Assembly (NCBI GenBank): GCA_035546295.1 | Contig: DATKBT010000089.1 | Location: forward strand, 1 to 26,765 | Source: DATKBT01 sp035546295 | GTDB taxonomy: Bacteria > Acidobacteriota > Thermoanaerobaculia > Multivoradales > Multivoraceae | Length of the DNA stretch: 26,765 bases | Reading direction: 5' to 3' | Shown: one piece after another, positions 7,366 through 13,909 of the stretch | Numbering within the stretch: position 1 is the stretch's first letter | How the letters are laid out: each line of letters starts with the position of its first letter | Notes under the pieces: generated by a model | What the model saw: only the letters and a program-made list of their open reading frames with translations | Database searches by the model: none | Told to the model about the DNA's origin: nothing | Program-made: the position numbers and the translations under genes

Positions 7366-7513
7366 TCACGACTCGCCGATGTGGAAGCGCGGGAACGCTC
7401 GCGCTCGAGCACAACGACCCGGCGGCCGGCGGCGGCCAGTCGGATGGCCGCGGCGGCGCCGGCGGGACCGCCCCCGACGATCGCGTCCCACTCCGGGCTC
7501 TGTGGGTGCTCAT
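7366..7513 (-). pseudogene. Frameshifted N-terminal stump of an FAD-dependent oxidoreductase (halogenase/GGR-like)
   Basis: On the minus strand an ATG at 7513 (MSTH...) lies one frame away from a clear FAD Rossmann start, EWDAIVGGGPAGAAAAIRL, which continues AAAGRRVVVLERER. At 7396/7395 the frame must shift again by one missing base to continue as FPRFHIGES. The pattern ERERFPRFHIGES is the usual continuation of tryptophan-halogenase-like and geranylgeranyl-reductase-like flavoproteins. The protein then ends at two TGA codons just where the rest (about 350 residues) should follow. So about 50 codons of a flavoprotein 5' end remain, with two frameshifts and a 3' truncation. It lies downstream of, and on the same strand as, the hydrolase operon, whose last gene it may once have been. 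Confidence 0.72.
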
Positions 7514-7604
7514 GGATCGACTCGCTGCTGTGACGCGGGCCGATGGCGCCGCGGGCACCTTTCGGGGCGCCGAGCCGGGCGCGAGGGCGCCGAGCCATCG
7601 CGTC

Positions 7605-7660
7605 TGGATCTCCGATCTCCGATCTCGGATCTCGGGCTCAGCTGCTCGGGCTCGGCTGCT
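7605..7660 (-). repeat. Degenerate micro-repeats at the 3' edge of the hydrolase gene
   Basis: On the minus strand, GAGCAGCCGAGCCCGAGCAG is followed by CTGAGCCCGAGATCC and by three successive GAGATCG-type units. These are short degenerate tandem units directly after the hydrolase stop codon (7662-7660). No terminator with a T-run is present. Confidence 0.45.
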
Positions 7661-8466
7661 CAGGATCGGGCGCTCAGCACGGCGCTCAGGAAACCGTCGC
7701 CCCCCTCGATGTGCACGTCGTGGCCGACATCCTCGAGCTCGATGATCTCGGCCTTCGGGAAGTGCCTCAGGATAACCTCTCGATCGCCCGCGCTCACATA
7801 GCGCGAGCCGCCTCCGACGATGAACCTCGTCGGGCCTTCGAAGCGATCGCCGGGCTCCAGCGGATTCGCGCGGATCTCGGACATCCCCGAGCGCAGCGCC
7901 TCGAGGTCCGCCTGCCAGACGTAGTCCTGTCCCGCGCCGTCCGGGCGATCCGGCGCGTCGGGGCCGCGCACCAGGTTGGTGAGCAGGAACAGCCGCAGCG
8001 CCCGGTCGGGGATCGCATCGGCGAGCTGCTCCTCGGCCTCGGCGCGCCGCGAGACGCGAGAGAGGTCGACCGCTAGCAGGGCGTCGAGGAGTCCGGTGTC
8101 CGCGGTGTACTCGCGCGGGGCGATGTCGAGGACGTACAGCTCGCGCACCCGCTCCGGCGCCGCCCGGCACGCCAGCGCCATCGCGACCTTGCCGCCGAGG
8201 CTGTGACCCATGACGCCGGCACGCTCGACGCTTTGGGTATCGAGCGTCGCGAGCACGTCGGCGACCAAGTCGTCGTAGCCCATCCCGGAGTGGTGAGGAG
8301 ACTGCCCGTGGTTGCGCAGGTCGAGCGCGAGAACGTGGAAGTGCTCGCTCAGCGCGCGTCCCGCCGTCACCCAGTTGCGAGACGACCCGTAGAGGCCGTG
8401 CAGCACCACCAGCGGCGGCCGGCCGCCGCCTCCCAGATCTCGCACATGGAGCTCGACCGGCGACAT
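7660..8466 (-). CDS. Alpha/beta-fold hydrolase, YbfF-esterase-like
   Basis: From ATG 8466 the product has 268 residues, a usual size for single-domain alpha/beta hydrolases. Visible are the oxyanion-hole segment PPLVVLHGLYGSSRNW, the DLRNHGQSPH motif, the nucleophile elbow GHSLGGKVAMALA, and the C-terminal catalytic histidine in EDVGHDVHIEGGD. DLRNHGxSPH and VLDIAPREY are typical of the YbfF-type esterase subgroup. The open frame extends 195 bp upstream into the preceding gene, but that part is a frame shadow. ATG 8466 starts 4 nt after the upstream FAD gene's stop codon (8473-8471), with a GAGG-type ribosome binding site. It is the last intact gene of the coupled operon. Its substrate is unknown; an ester or thioester product of the upstream enzymes is possible. 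Confidence 0.9.
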   Translation of the reverse strand: MSPVELHVRDLGGGGRPPLVVLHGLYGSSRNWVTAGRALSEHFHVLALDLRNHGQSPHHSGMGYDDLVADVLATLDTQSVERAGVMGHSLGGKVAMALACRAAPERVRELYVLDIAPREYTADTGLLDALLAVDLSRVSRRAEAEEQLADAIPDRALRLFLLTNLVRGPDAPDRPDGAGQDYVWQADLEALRSGMSEIRANPLEPGDRFEGPTRFIVGGGSRYVSAGDREVILRHFPKAEIIELEDVGHDVHIEGGDGFLSAVLSARS

Positions 8467-8470
8467 CCGT

Positions 8471-10039
8471 TCAGCCTCGCAGCACGGCACGGGCAGCATG
8501 CCAACCGGGCAGCCCGGTGAGGGAGCCGCCGGGATGGACGCCCGCACCGCACAGCAGCAGACCCTCGATCCCGGTCGCCGGACCACCGCCGGCGAGCGGC
8601 ACCCCGCGCATCGCGAACATCTGCTCGAGCCCCATCTCGCCGTGGTGCTCGCTGCCTTCACTCGCTCCGAGCTCGCTCTGCCAGTCCACCGGGGTCAGCA
8701 GCCTGCGCGCGAGCAGGCCCTCGCCGAGCGCGGGCAACGCCTGCTCGAGGCGCGCCAGGATCGCCTCCTGCCAGCCCCGGCGGGCCCGGCCTTGCCAACC
8801 GCCGTCCTCTCCGCTCTCGGCGCGCAGCGCGTAAGGCGACCACTGCGCGTCGACCAGCAGCGCCGTGATGCCGTCGACAACGGGCCCTTCGAACACCTCG
8901 ATCGAGGGGCGTTCGGAGCAGCGTCCGTACCTCGCAGCGTCCGCGGCCACATCGATCTCGCGCAGGTCGGCGCCTACCAGCAGCCGAGCCCCGCTGCCGA
9001 GCCAGCCCTCGGGCGCTGCCGCCAGCCCCCGCTCCTCGACCGCCAGCAGCAGGCGGCTGCGGATGCCGCGGTACTTGGCGCCGCGCAGCTCGCGCACCGT
9101 CGAGACCTCGAGCGCCTGCGGCCCCACCAGTCCGAGGAGGGTCGAGCGCGGGTCGAGGTTGGAGAGGACCCAACGGCACCGGACCTCCTCGCCGCCGGCC
9201 AGCCGCACGCCGACGGCGCGCGGCGGGCGACCGGCCGCGCGTTCGGTCAGCACCGCCTCGACCCCGCGGCCGGTCTCGATGCGCGCTCCGTGCGACCTCG
9301 CCGCGCGCGCCAGCACCGCCGCGAATGGCTCCCCCGCGTCCGTCGTCCGACGCAGCGGCCGCAGGCGGGTGGCGGTGCTCCCGGCGAGCTGGGCCTGCAG
9401 CAGCCATCCCGTCCCCGCCGCCGTCGGCCCGCGCGAGGAGCCCGCCAGCGCCAGCGTCGCGAGCCCCGCGCAGGCCGGCCCGTCCCCGAGGTGGGCGAGG
9501 AGGCGATCGGCGACCGGCAGCGCCAGCGCACGAACCAGATCGGGCTTCGCGAGAGTGCGAGCGAGGTCTCTGAAGGAAGGCTCGGCGCGCAGCAGCTCCT
9601 CCACCTCTCGACCGTGAGCCGCGATCTCGGCGCTCAGGGCCCGCCACCCCGGCCCGTCGGAGGATCGCCGCGACGCCAGCTCGTCCGCGGTCCGCGCGAC
9701 GTCGCGCCAGAGCGGCAGCGGCGAGCCGCCCCGCCCGTCCACCACGACCGCGAACAGCTCCGGCTCGCCGCCCCCCGGCTCGTCGCCCGCCGCGAGCTCG
9801 GGGAGCATCTCCGCCAGCAGATCGGTGCGCAGCAGACCCCAGTCGTCGGCCGCGATCGGCACGCGGATCCCTTCGCGCAGCTCGACCAGGCCCGCGAAAC
9901 CCCCCACCTCGTCGCGGCGCTCGAGCACTCGCACCGACAGCCCCGCGCGCGCCAGCAAGCCGGCCGCGACCAGGCCGTTGTGGCCGGCGCCGACGATCAC
10001 CACCTCGGCGTCGTGGCGTCCGCTGCCGCCCGAGCTCAT
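8471..10039 (-). CDS. NAD(P)/FAD-dependent oxidoreductase, PYROXD2/phytoene-desaturase-like (B)
   Basis: The product has 522 residues from ATG 10039, whose ATGA overlaps the stop of the preceding FAD gene. It shows an N-terminal dinucleotide-binding fold (AEVVIVGAGHNGLVAAGLLA, then VLERRDEVGGFAG) and a C-terminal FAD-binding closure (GLLLCGAGVHPGGSLTGLPG) preceded by GEMGLEQMFAMRG. These are features of the phytoene desaturase/PYROXD2 superfamily of amine-oxidase-fold flavoproteins. The middle of the protein is less conserved. The open frame upstream of 10039 lies inside gene A and is ignored. The two adjacent FAD proteins share the same ends but differ in length and internal sequence, so they are paralogues rather than a recent duplication. 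Substrate unknown; carotenoid biosynthesis is unlikely, as no phytoene synthase or other carotenoid gene is nearby. Confidence 0.9.
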   Translation of the reverse strand: MSSGGSGRHDAEVVIVGAGHNGLVAAGLLARAGLSVRVLERRDEVGGFAGLVELREGIRVPIAADDWGLLRTDLLAEMLPELAAGDEPGGGEPELFAVVVDGRGGSPLPLWRDVARTADELASRRSSDGPGWRALSAEIAAHGREVEELLRAEPSFRDLARTLAKPDLVRALALPVADRLLAHLGDGPACAGLATLALAGSSRGPTAAGTGWLLQAQLAGSTATRLRPLRRTTDAGEPFAAVLARAARSHGARIETGRGVEAVLTERAAGRPPRAVGVRLAGGEEVRCRWVLSNLDPRSTLLGLVGPQALEVSTVRELRGAKYRGIRSRLLLAVEERGLAAAPEGWLGSGARLLVGADLREIDVAADAARYGRCSERPSIEVFEGPVVDGITALLVDAQWSPYALRAESGEDGGWQGRARRGWQEAILARLEQALPALGEGLLARRLLTPVDWQSELGASEGSEHHGEMGLEQMFAMRGVPLAGGGPATGIEGLLLCGAGVHPGGSLTGLPGWHAARAVLRG

Positions 10040-11673
10040 CGGGCTCCCCCCCGGTCGGCCAGCATGCGGAGCGCGCACAGCCGCCCCGGCGCGCCCGAGA
10101 TCCCGCCGCCGGGGTGGCTCGCGGATCCGCACACGTAGTAGCCGGGGAGCGGCGTCCGATAGGAGGAGGCCTCCGGCGCCGGGCGGTTGAGCAGGAGCTG
10201 GGCGAGGCTGAGCTCGCCGTGGAAGATGTTGCCTCCCGTGATGCCCGCGATGCGCTCGATGTCGACCGGAGTGAGCACCTGGCGGTGGAGGATCGAGCCC
10301 TCGAGGTTGACGATGTGCTCGGCGAGCACCTCGATCACAGCGTCGCCGAACGCCTCGCGCTGCGCCTCCCATCCCCCCTCGCCGGGATCGTACGGGGCGT
10401 ACTGCACGAAGCACGAGAGCACGTGCTGGCCAGGTGGCGCCATGTCGCGGTCGAACACCGACGGGATCACCAGGTCGACGAACGGTCGCCGCGAGAAGCT
10501 CCCGCCCCGGCAATCGTCGAATGCCTGCTCGACGTAGTCGAGGCCGGGAGCGATGCTCACGCCGCCGGCGAGGTGCGGCCCCGGCTCGGGCCGGCTGGCG
10601 AAACGAGGGAGCTCGGAGAGCGACAGGTTGACCTTGCCCGAGCAACCCTGGCTCTTCCAGGCGTCGACCCGCTCGAGCAGGTCCGCCGGCAGCACGCCGC
10701 TGGGCACGAGGCGCCGGAAGCTCACCTGGGGAGTGCAGCTCGAGGCGACCATGTCGGCGCGCAGCTCGGCGCCGTCGGCGAGCGCGACCCCGCTCGCGCG
10801 GCCGTTCTCGACGATCACCTGCTCGACCGGCGCTTCAGTGCGGAGGTCGGCGCCGAAGCTGCGGGCGGCGCCCGCGATCGCCTCGGCGACCGCGCCCGTG
10901 CCCCCCTTCTGAAAGCCCCAGCCCCGGTAGTCGCCGTCGACCTCGCCCATGTAGTGGTGGAGCATCACGTAGGCCGAGCCCGGCGAGCGCGGCGAGAAGA
11001 AGGAGCCGATGATGCTCGAGGTGGTGAGCGCCGCCTTGAGGGCATCGGTCTCGAACCAGCGGTCGACGAGATCGGCCGCGCTCATCGTCATCATGCGCGC
11101 GAAGAGCAGGAGCTGCGCGCGCGGCAGGTCGAGGAAGTGGCGGACCAGGTCGGCAGCGAGCTCCCCCTGCTCCACCGCCCCGCGCCCCTCGACGCCGGCG
11201 GCCTCGCGCCCCAGGAGCTCCGCCGGCGCGGTGTCCTGGAGACGGTGGACGAGGCGCGCCATGTGCGTCATCTCGAGCTTGAACTCGGGGTAGGCCTCGG
11301 CGTCGCGTCGCGAGTGGCGGGCGATGTTGTGGTAGCTGCGGCCGGGGTCGGCCTCGCGGTAGAGCTCGTCGCCGCCCGGAAGCGGGTTGAGCGTGCTCTC
11401 GGTCGGCTGGATGTGGAGACCGTGGCGGACCAGGTCGAGCTCGTGGATGACCTCCGGGCGCAGCAGGTTGACCAGGTAGGAGAAGACGCTGTAACGGAAG
11501 CCCGGGAAGGGCTCCTCGGTGAGGGTGGCGCCGCCGAGCACGCCGCGGCGCTCGACCAGCAGCACGTCACAGCCGCCGCGTGCGAGGTAGGCCGCCGCGG
11601 TCAGCCCGTTGTGGCCGCCGCCGATCACGATGGCGTCCCAGCGTGAGCGCGTGCTCACCGTGCGCGCGCTCAC
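10036..11673 (-). CDS. NAD(P)/FAD-dependent oxidoreductase, PYROXD2-like (A)
   Basis: The 545-residue protein begins with the FAD-binding motif WDAIVIGGGHNGLTAAAYLA and VLLVERRGVLGGATLTEE. It has the PYROXD2-type segment PGFRYSVFSYLVNLLRPEVI and closes with GNIFHGELSLAQLL and YVCGSASHPGGGISGAPGR. These mark the bacterial PYROXD2-like group of the phytoene-dehydrogenase superfamily. The GTG start at 11673 is chosen because it overlaps the TGA of the IclR-GcvT gene (GTGA), a coupling junction; a second in-frame GTG lies 15 nt further in. It shares a 4-nt overlap with gene B at its 3' end. The family is broadly oxidative, but most members have no assigned substrate. The fixed coupling to a GcvT-type protein hints at oxidation of methylated substrates, which is inference. 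Confidence 0.92.
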   Translation of the reverse strand: MSARTVSTRSRWDAIVIGGGHNGLTAAAYLARGGCDVLLVERRGVLGGATLTEEPFPGFRYSVFSYLVNLLRPEVIHELDLVRHGLHIQPTESTLNPLPGGDELYREADPGRSYHNIARHSRRDAEAYPEFKLEMTHMARLVHRLQDTAPAELLGREAAGVEGRGAVEQGELAADLVRHFLDLPRAQLLLFARMMTMSAADLVDRWFETDALKAALTTSSIIGSFFSPRSPGSAYVMLHHYMGEVDGDYRGWGFQKGGTGAVAEAIAGAARSFGADLRTEAPVEQVIVENGRASGVALADGAELRADMVASSCTPQVSFRRLVPSGVLPADLLERVDAWKSQGCSGKVNLSLSELPRFASRPEPGPHLAGGVSIAPGLDYVEQAFDDCRGGSFSRRPFVDLVIPSVFDRDMAPPGQHVLSCFVQYAPYDPGEGGWEAQREAFGDAVIEVLAEHIVNLEGSILHRQVLTPVDIERIAGITGGNIFHGELSLAQLLLNRPAPEASSYRTPLPGYYVCGSASHPGGGISGAPGRLCALRMLADRGGAR

Positions 11674-13277
11674 GATCGCGTCTCCGCCGACCTTCCGTGC
11701 GCCCGCTCGATCGCCTCTGTTCCGATCGCGTCAGTTCCGATCGCCTCGGTTCCGATCGTCTCAGTTCCGATCGTCTCGGCCGGCGGCGTCGAGCGCTTGC
11801 GCTCGGGGTCGTAAAACGGCAGCCGTACGACGCGCGCGACGAAGGTCACGCGGCGTGTGTCGACCACCGCCTCGAGCTCGAGCAGGGTGCCGACCTCGGC
11901 GCTCCCCACCTCGACCGAGGCGATTCCGATCTGCTTCTTGAGCAGAGGCGAGAAGACCTGGCTGGTGACCTGGCCGACCTGGCGCCCCGCCTGGAGCAGC
12001 GGCGCCGGCTTGCGCACCGGCGACTGCCCGGGGCTCAGCGGGCGCAGGCCGAGCGAGCCGTGGACGCGCTCGAGCTCGAACCAGGGGACCTCGACGCCCA
12101 CCAGCGCCCACGCGGCCCCGCCCCCATTCGCCGCGGCGCGCTCGCGCTCGATCGCGGGCCGCCCCACGAACTCGTTGCCGGGCGTGAGCTTGACGGTCCA
12201 GCCCAGCCCCGCCTCGTCGGGGGTGGACTTGCGGCGTTCGAGCAGCGACTGGTGGGCGGCCACGTAGTCGACGTCGATCAGCACCAGCCCCGCCTCGATC
12301 CGCAGCACGTCGAGCGCGTCGAGCCCGACCGGCAGCAGGCCGTGCTTGGCGCCGGCGCGAAACAGCGCGTCCCACACCGGCTCGGCGGCATCTGCCGGGA
12401 TCCACAGCTCGTAGCCGAGATCACCCGTGAAGCCGGTGCGTGTGACCTCGACCGCGACGCCGTCGATGCTGGTCGCCAGCGCTCCGAAGTAGCCGAGCGC
12501 CCCGAGCGCGTCGGCGCCGGAGGAGATCTCCTGCAGGATGGCGCGTGAGCGCGGGCCCTGCAGCGCGAGCGCCGCGATCTCCCGGCTGACGTCGACGACC
12601 TCGGCGTCGAGCCCTAAGCCGCAGTCCTCGAGCCAGCGCAGGGTCGGGTGCGCGGCGGTCAGACGGAAGCGATCGTCGGCGAGGCACACCACGTTGCCGT
12701 CCTGGAGCACCTTGCCCGCGTCGTCGCACCAGGTGGAGTAGGCGACTCGCCCCGGACGCAGCTTGGCGAGATCGCGAGTCGTCACCCGCTGGAGCAATGC
12801 CCGCGCCTGGGGACCGCGCACCTCGAGCTTGTCGAGCGGCGAGACGTCGATCACGCCGGCGGCGTCGCGGACCGCCCAGTACTCGCGCCCGTACGAGTGC
12901 CCGTAGGTGAGCGGGCACTGGTAGCCGGACCACTCTCGCCAGGAGAAGCTGGTGACGTGCTCGAGGATCCGCCGGTGGAAGGGCGTGGTCTCGGCCAGCG
13001 AGCCGCCCCGCTGGCGCAGCGCGGCGCGATCGATCTCGCCGGCCCTCGGACCGAGCCGGTAGAGGGCGCCCTCGGGCGACCGCGCCACCAAGCCACCGGC
13101 CTCGAGCGCGGCCAGGATCCGGTGCGCCGTCGGCTTGGTCAGGTCGAGCGCGGCGGCGAGGTCGCCGAGGCCGCGATCCCGCACTCCGCTGGCGAGCTCC
13201 TCGAGCAGGTGCAGCGCGCGCTGGATTGCCTGGGTGCCTTCGGGTGCCTTCTTCTCAGCCGATTTCGATCGCGTCAT
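11670..13277 (-). CDS. IclR-type HTH domain fused to a GcvT-family (aminomethyltransferase/demethylase-like) protein
   Basis: One continuous 535-codon frame joins two families. Residues about 15-76 are an IclR winged helix (QAIQRALHLLEELA, recognition region TKPTAHRILAALEAGGLV, then ALYRLGPRAG). From about residue 97 the sequence is GcvT-like: SFSWREWSGYQ, AGVIDVSPLDKLEVRGPQA, VAYSTWCDDAGKVLQDGNVV, LALQGPRSRAILQ, TRTGFTGDLGYELWIP, GLDALDVLRIEAGL. A C-terminal barrel follows at about 390-490 (GQVTSQVFSPLLKKQIGIA). The IclR effector domain is absent and replaced by the GcvT fold. The fold resembles THF-dependent demethylases such as DmdA or LigM/DesA as much as glycine-cleavage GcvT. The GKVLQDGNV segment keeps one acidic residue where canonical GcvT often has two. 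No other glycine-cleavage gene is present. The protein ends in a repetitive tail (residues 501-522). It heads the coupled operon. Confidence 0.9.
   Translation of the reverse strand: MTRSKSAEKKAPEGTQAIQRALHLLEELASGVRDRGLGDLAAALDLTKPTAHRILAALEAGGLVARSPEGALYRLGPRAGEIDRAALRQRGGSLAETTPFHRRILEHVTSFSWREWSGYQCPLTYGHSYGREYWAVRDAAGVIDVSPLDKLEVRGPQARALLQRVTTRDLAKLRPGRVAYSTWCDDAGKVLQDGNVVCLADDRFRLTAAHPTLRWLEDCGLGLDAEVVDVSREIAALALQGPRSRAILQEISSGADALGALGYFGALATSIDGVAVEVTRTGFTGDLGYELWIPADAAEPVWDALFRAGAKHGLLPVGLDALDVLRIEAGLVLIDVDYVAAHQSLLERRKSTPDEAGLGWTVKLTPGNEFVGRPAIERERAAANGGGAAWALVGVEVPWFELERVHGSLGLRPLSPGQSPVRKPAPLLQAGRQVGQVTSQVFSPLLKKQIGIASVEVGSAEVGTLLELEAVVDTRRVTFVARVVRLPFYDPERKRSTPPAETIGTETIGTEAIGTDAIGTEAIERAHGRSAETRS
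11709..11778 (-). repeat. 15-bp coding tandem array in the tail of the IclR-GcvT gene
   Basis: Four full 15-bp units (plus strand GTTCCGATCGCCTCG-like) at 11719-11733, 11734-11748, 11749-11763 and 11764-11778, plus a partial unit at 11709-11718, encode the pentapeptide repeat E-(A/T)-I-G-T near the C-terminus. The period is a multiple of three, so the array stays in frame. The tail lies after the GcvT C-terminal barrel and is probably disordered. Confidence 0.9.
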
Positions 13278-13330
13278 CTGCGCTGCCGTGGGATTCCGGG
13301 CTCAGCCCCCGTCGCGCGAGGCCAACGGGT

Positions 13331-13445
13331 CGGCCCGAGCCCGCGCCGCTTGCGGCGCTCGGGCGGGGAACATGAGTAGCGGGCTCGTGGTACGACCACG
13401 CCGCAGTCCCGACGCCGATGATGAGTGGTGACCACCCGCCCGCTA
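13331..13445 (-). repeat. Dispersed palindromic element, copy 2 (3' of the HIT gene)
   Basis: Read on the minus strand it starts TAGCGGGCGGGTGGT (13445-13431), ends its palindromic module with ACCACGAGCCCGCTA (13391-13377), and continues CTCATGTTC, CCCGCCC, the hairpin GCGCCGC-AA-GCGGCGC (13358-13343) and GGGCTCGG. These are the parts of copy 1 at 6029-6214, without its internal insert. The first TAG of the element is the stop codon of the HIT gene. Both copies therefore lie in the sense orientation at the 3' end of a gene. Confidence 0.75.
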
Positions 13446-13814
13446 CGGCTTGGGCTTCCTCAGCATAGCGCCGAGATCGCGCCCGCCGAACAGGTGCATG
13501 TGCAGGTGTGGCACCTCCTGGTGGCCGTCGGGACCGGCGTTGGCGAGGACCCGGTACCCCCGCTGCCCGAGCCCCTCCTGGCGAGCGACCGCGCCGATCG
13601 CGCGCACCCACGCGGCCTGCTCCTCCGGCGAGCCGCGCTCGGCGAAGTCGTCGAAGGACACGTAGGCGCCCTTGGGGATCACCAGCACGTGGACCGGGGC
13701 CTGGGGGTTGATGTCGCGGAAGGCGAGCACGTGCTCGTCTTCGTAGACCTTGTCGCAGGGGATCTCGCCGCGCAGGACCCGCGCGAACACGTTGCTTTCG
13801 TCGTAGCTCGTCAT
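13443..13814 (-). CDS. HIT family protein, HinT-like purine nucleoside phosphoramidase
   Basis: The 123-residue protein is a complete single HIT domain. It starts NVFARVLRGEIPCDKVYEDE, has INPQAPVHVLVIPK in the middle, and carries the catalytic motif VPHLHMHLFGGR (histidines at 103, 105 and 107) preceded by NAGPDGHQE. HinT-like proteins hydrolyse AMP-lysine-type phosphoramidates and act in the cytoplasm. ATG 13814 is the first start in frame and gives the standard N-terminus. It lies between the M24 gene (95 bp upstream) and the IclR-GcvT gene (165 bp downstream) on the same strand. Its stop codon is the first three bases of dispersed element copy 2. A housekeeping role is likely, and functional linkage to its neighbours is not implied. 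Confidence 0.94.
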   Translation of the reverse strand: MTSYDESNVFARVLRGEIPCDKVYEDEHVLAFRDINPQAPVHVLVIPKGAYVSFDDFAERGSPEEQAAWVRAIGAVARQEGLGQRGYRVLANAGPDGHQEVPHLHMHLFGGRDLGAMLRKPKP

Positions 13815-13825
13815 CGTCTCGCTCC

Positions 13826-13882
13826 CGCTCTCTGCCCCGCTCTCTTCCGCACTCTCTTCCCCACTCTCTTCCCCTCTCTTCC
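13826..13882 (-). repeat. Pyrimidine/purine-biased degenerate 11-12 bp array upstream of the HIT gene
   Basis: Five degenerate plus-strand units of the type CACTCTCTTCC run up to 13882. On the minus (mRNA) strand this is a GGAAGAGAG-rich leader ending 12 nt before the HIT ATG. It offers several overlapping AG-rich Shine-Dalgarno-like sequences. Confidence 0.7.
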
Positions 13883-13909
13883 AGATCCCTCCCGGTCATT
13901 CGCCGCGGG

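Noticed and set aside
8471..11673. FAD oxidoreductases as carotenoid (phytoene) desaturases
   Set aside because: No phytoene synthase or carotenoid gene nearby, and the start and end motifs fit the PYROXD2-like branch better.
11670..13277. GcvT fusion as the glycine cleavage T protein
   Set aside because: No gcvH or gcvP in the window, IclR domain attached, and the sequence is closer in pattern to DmdA/LigM-type relatives.
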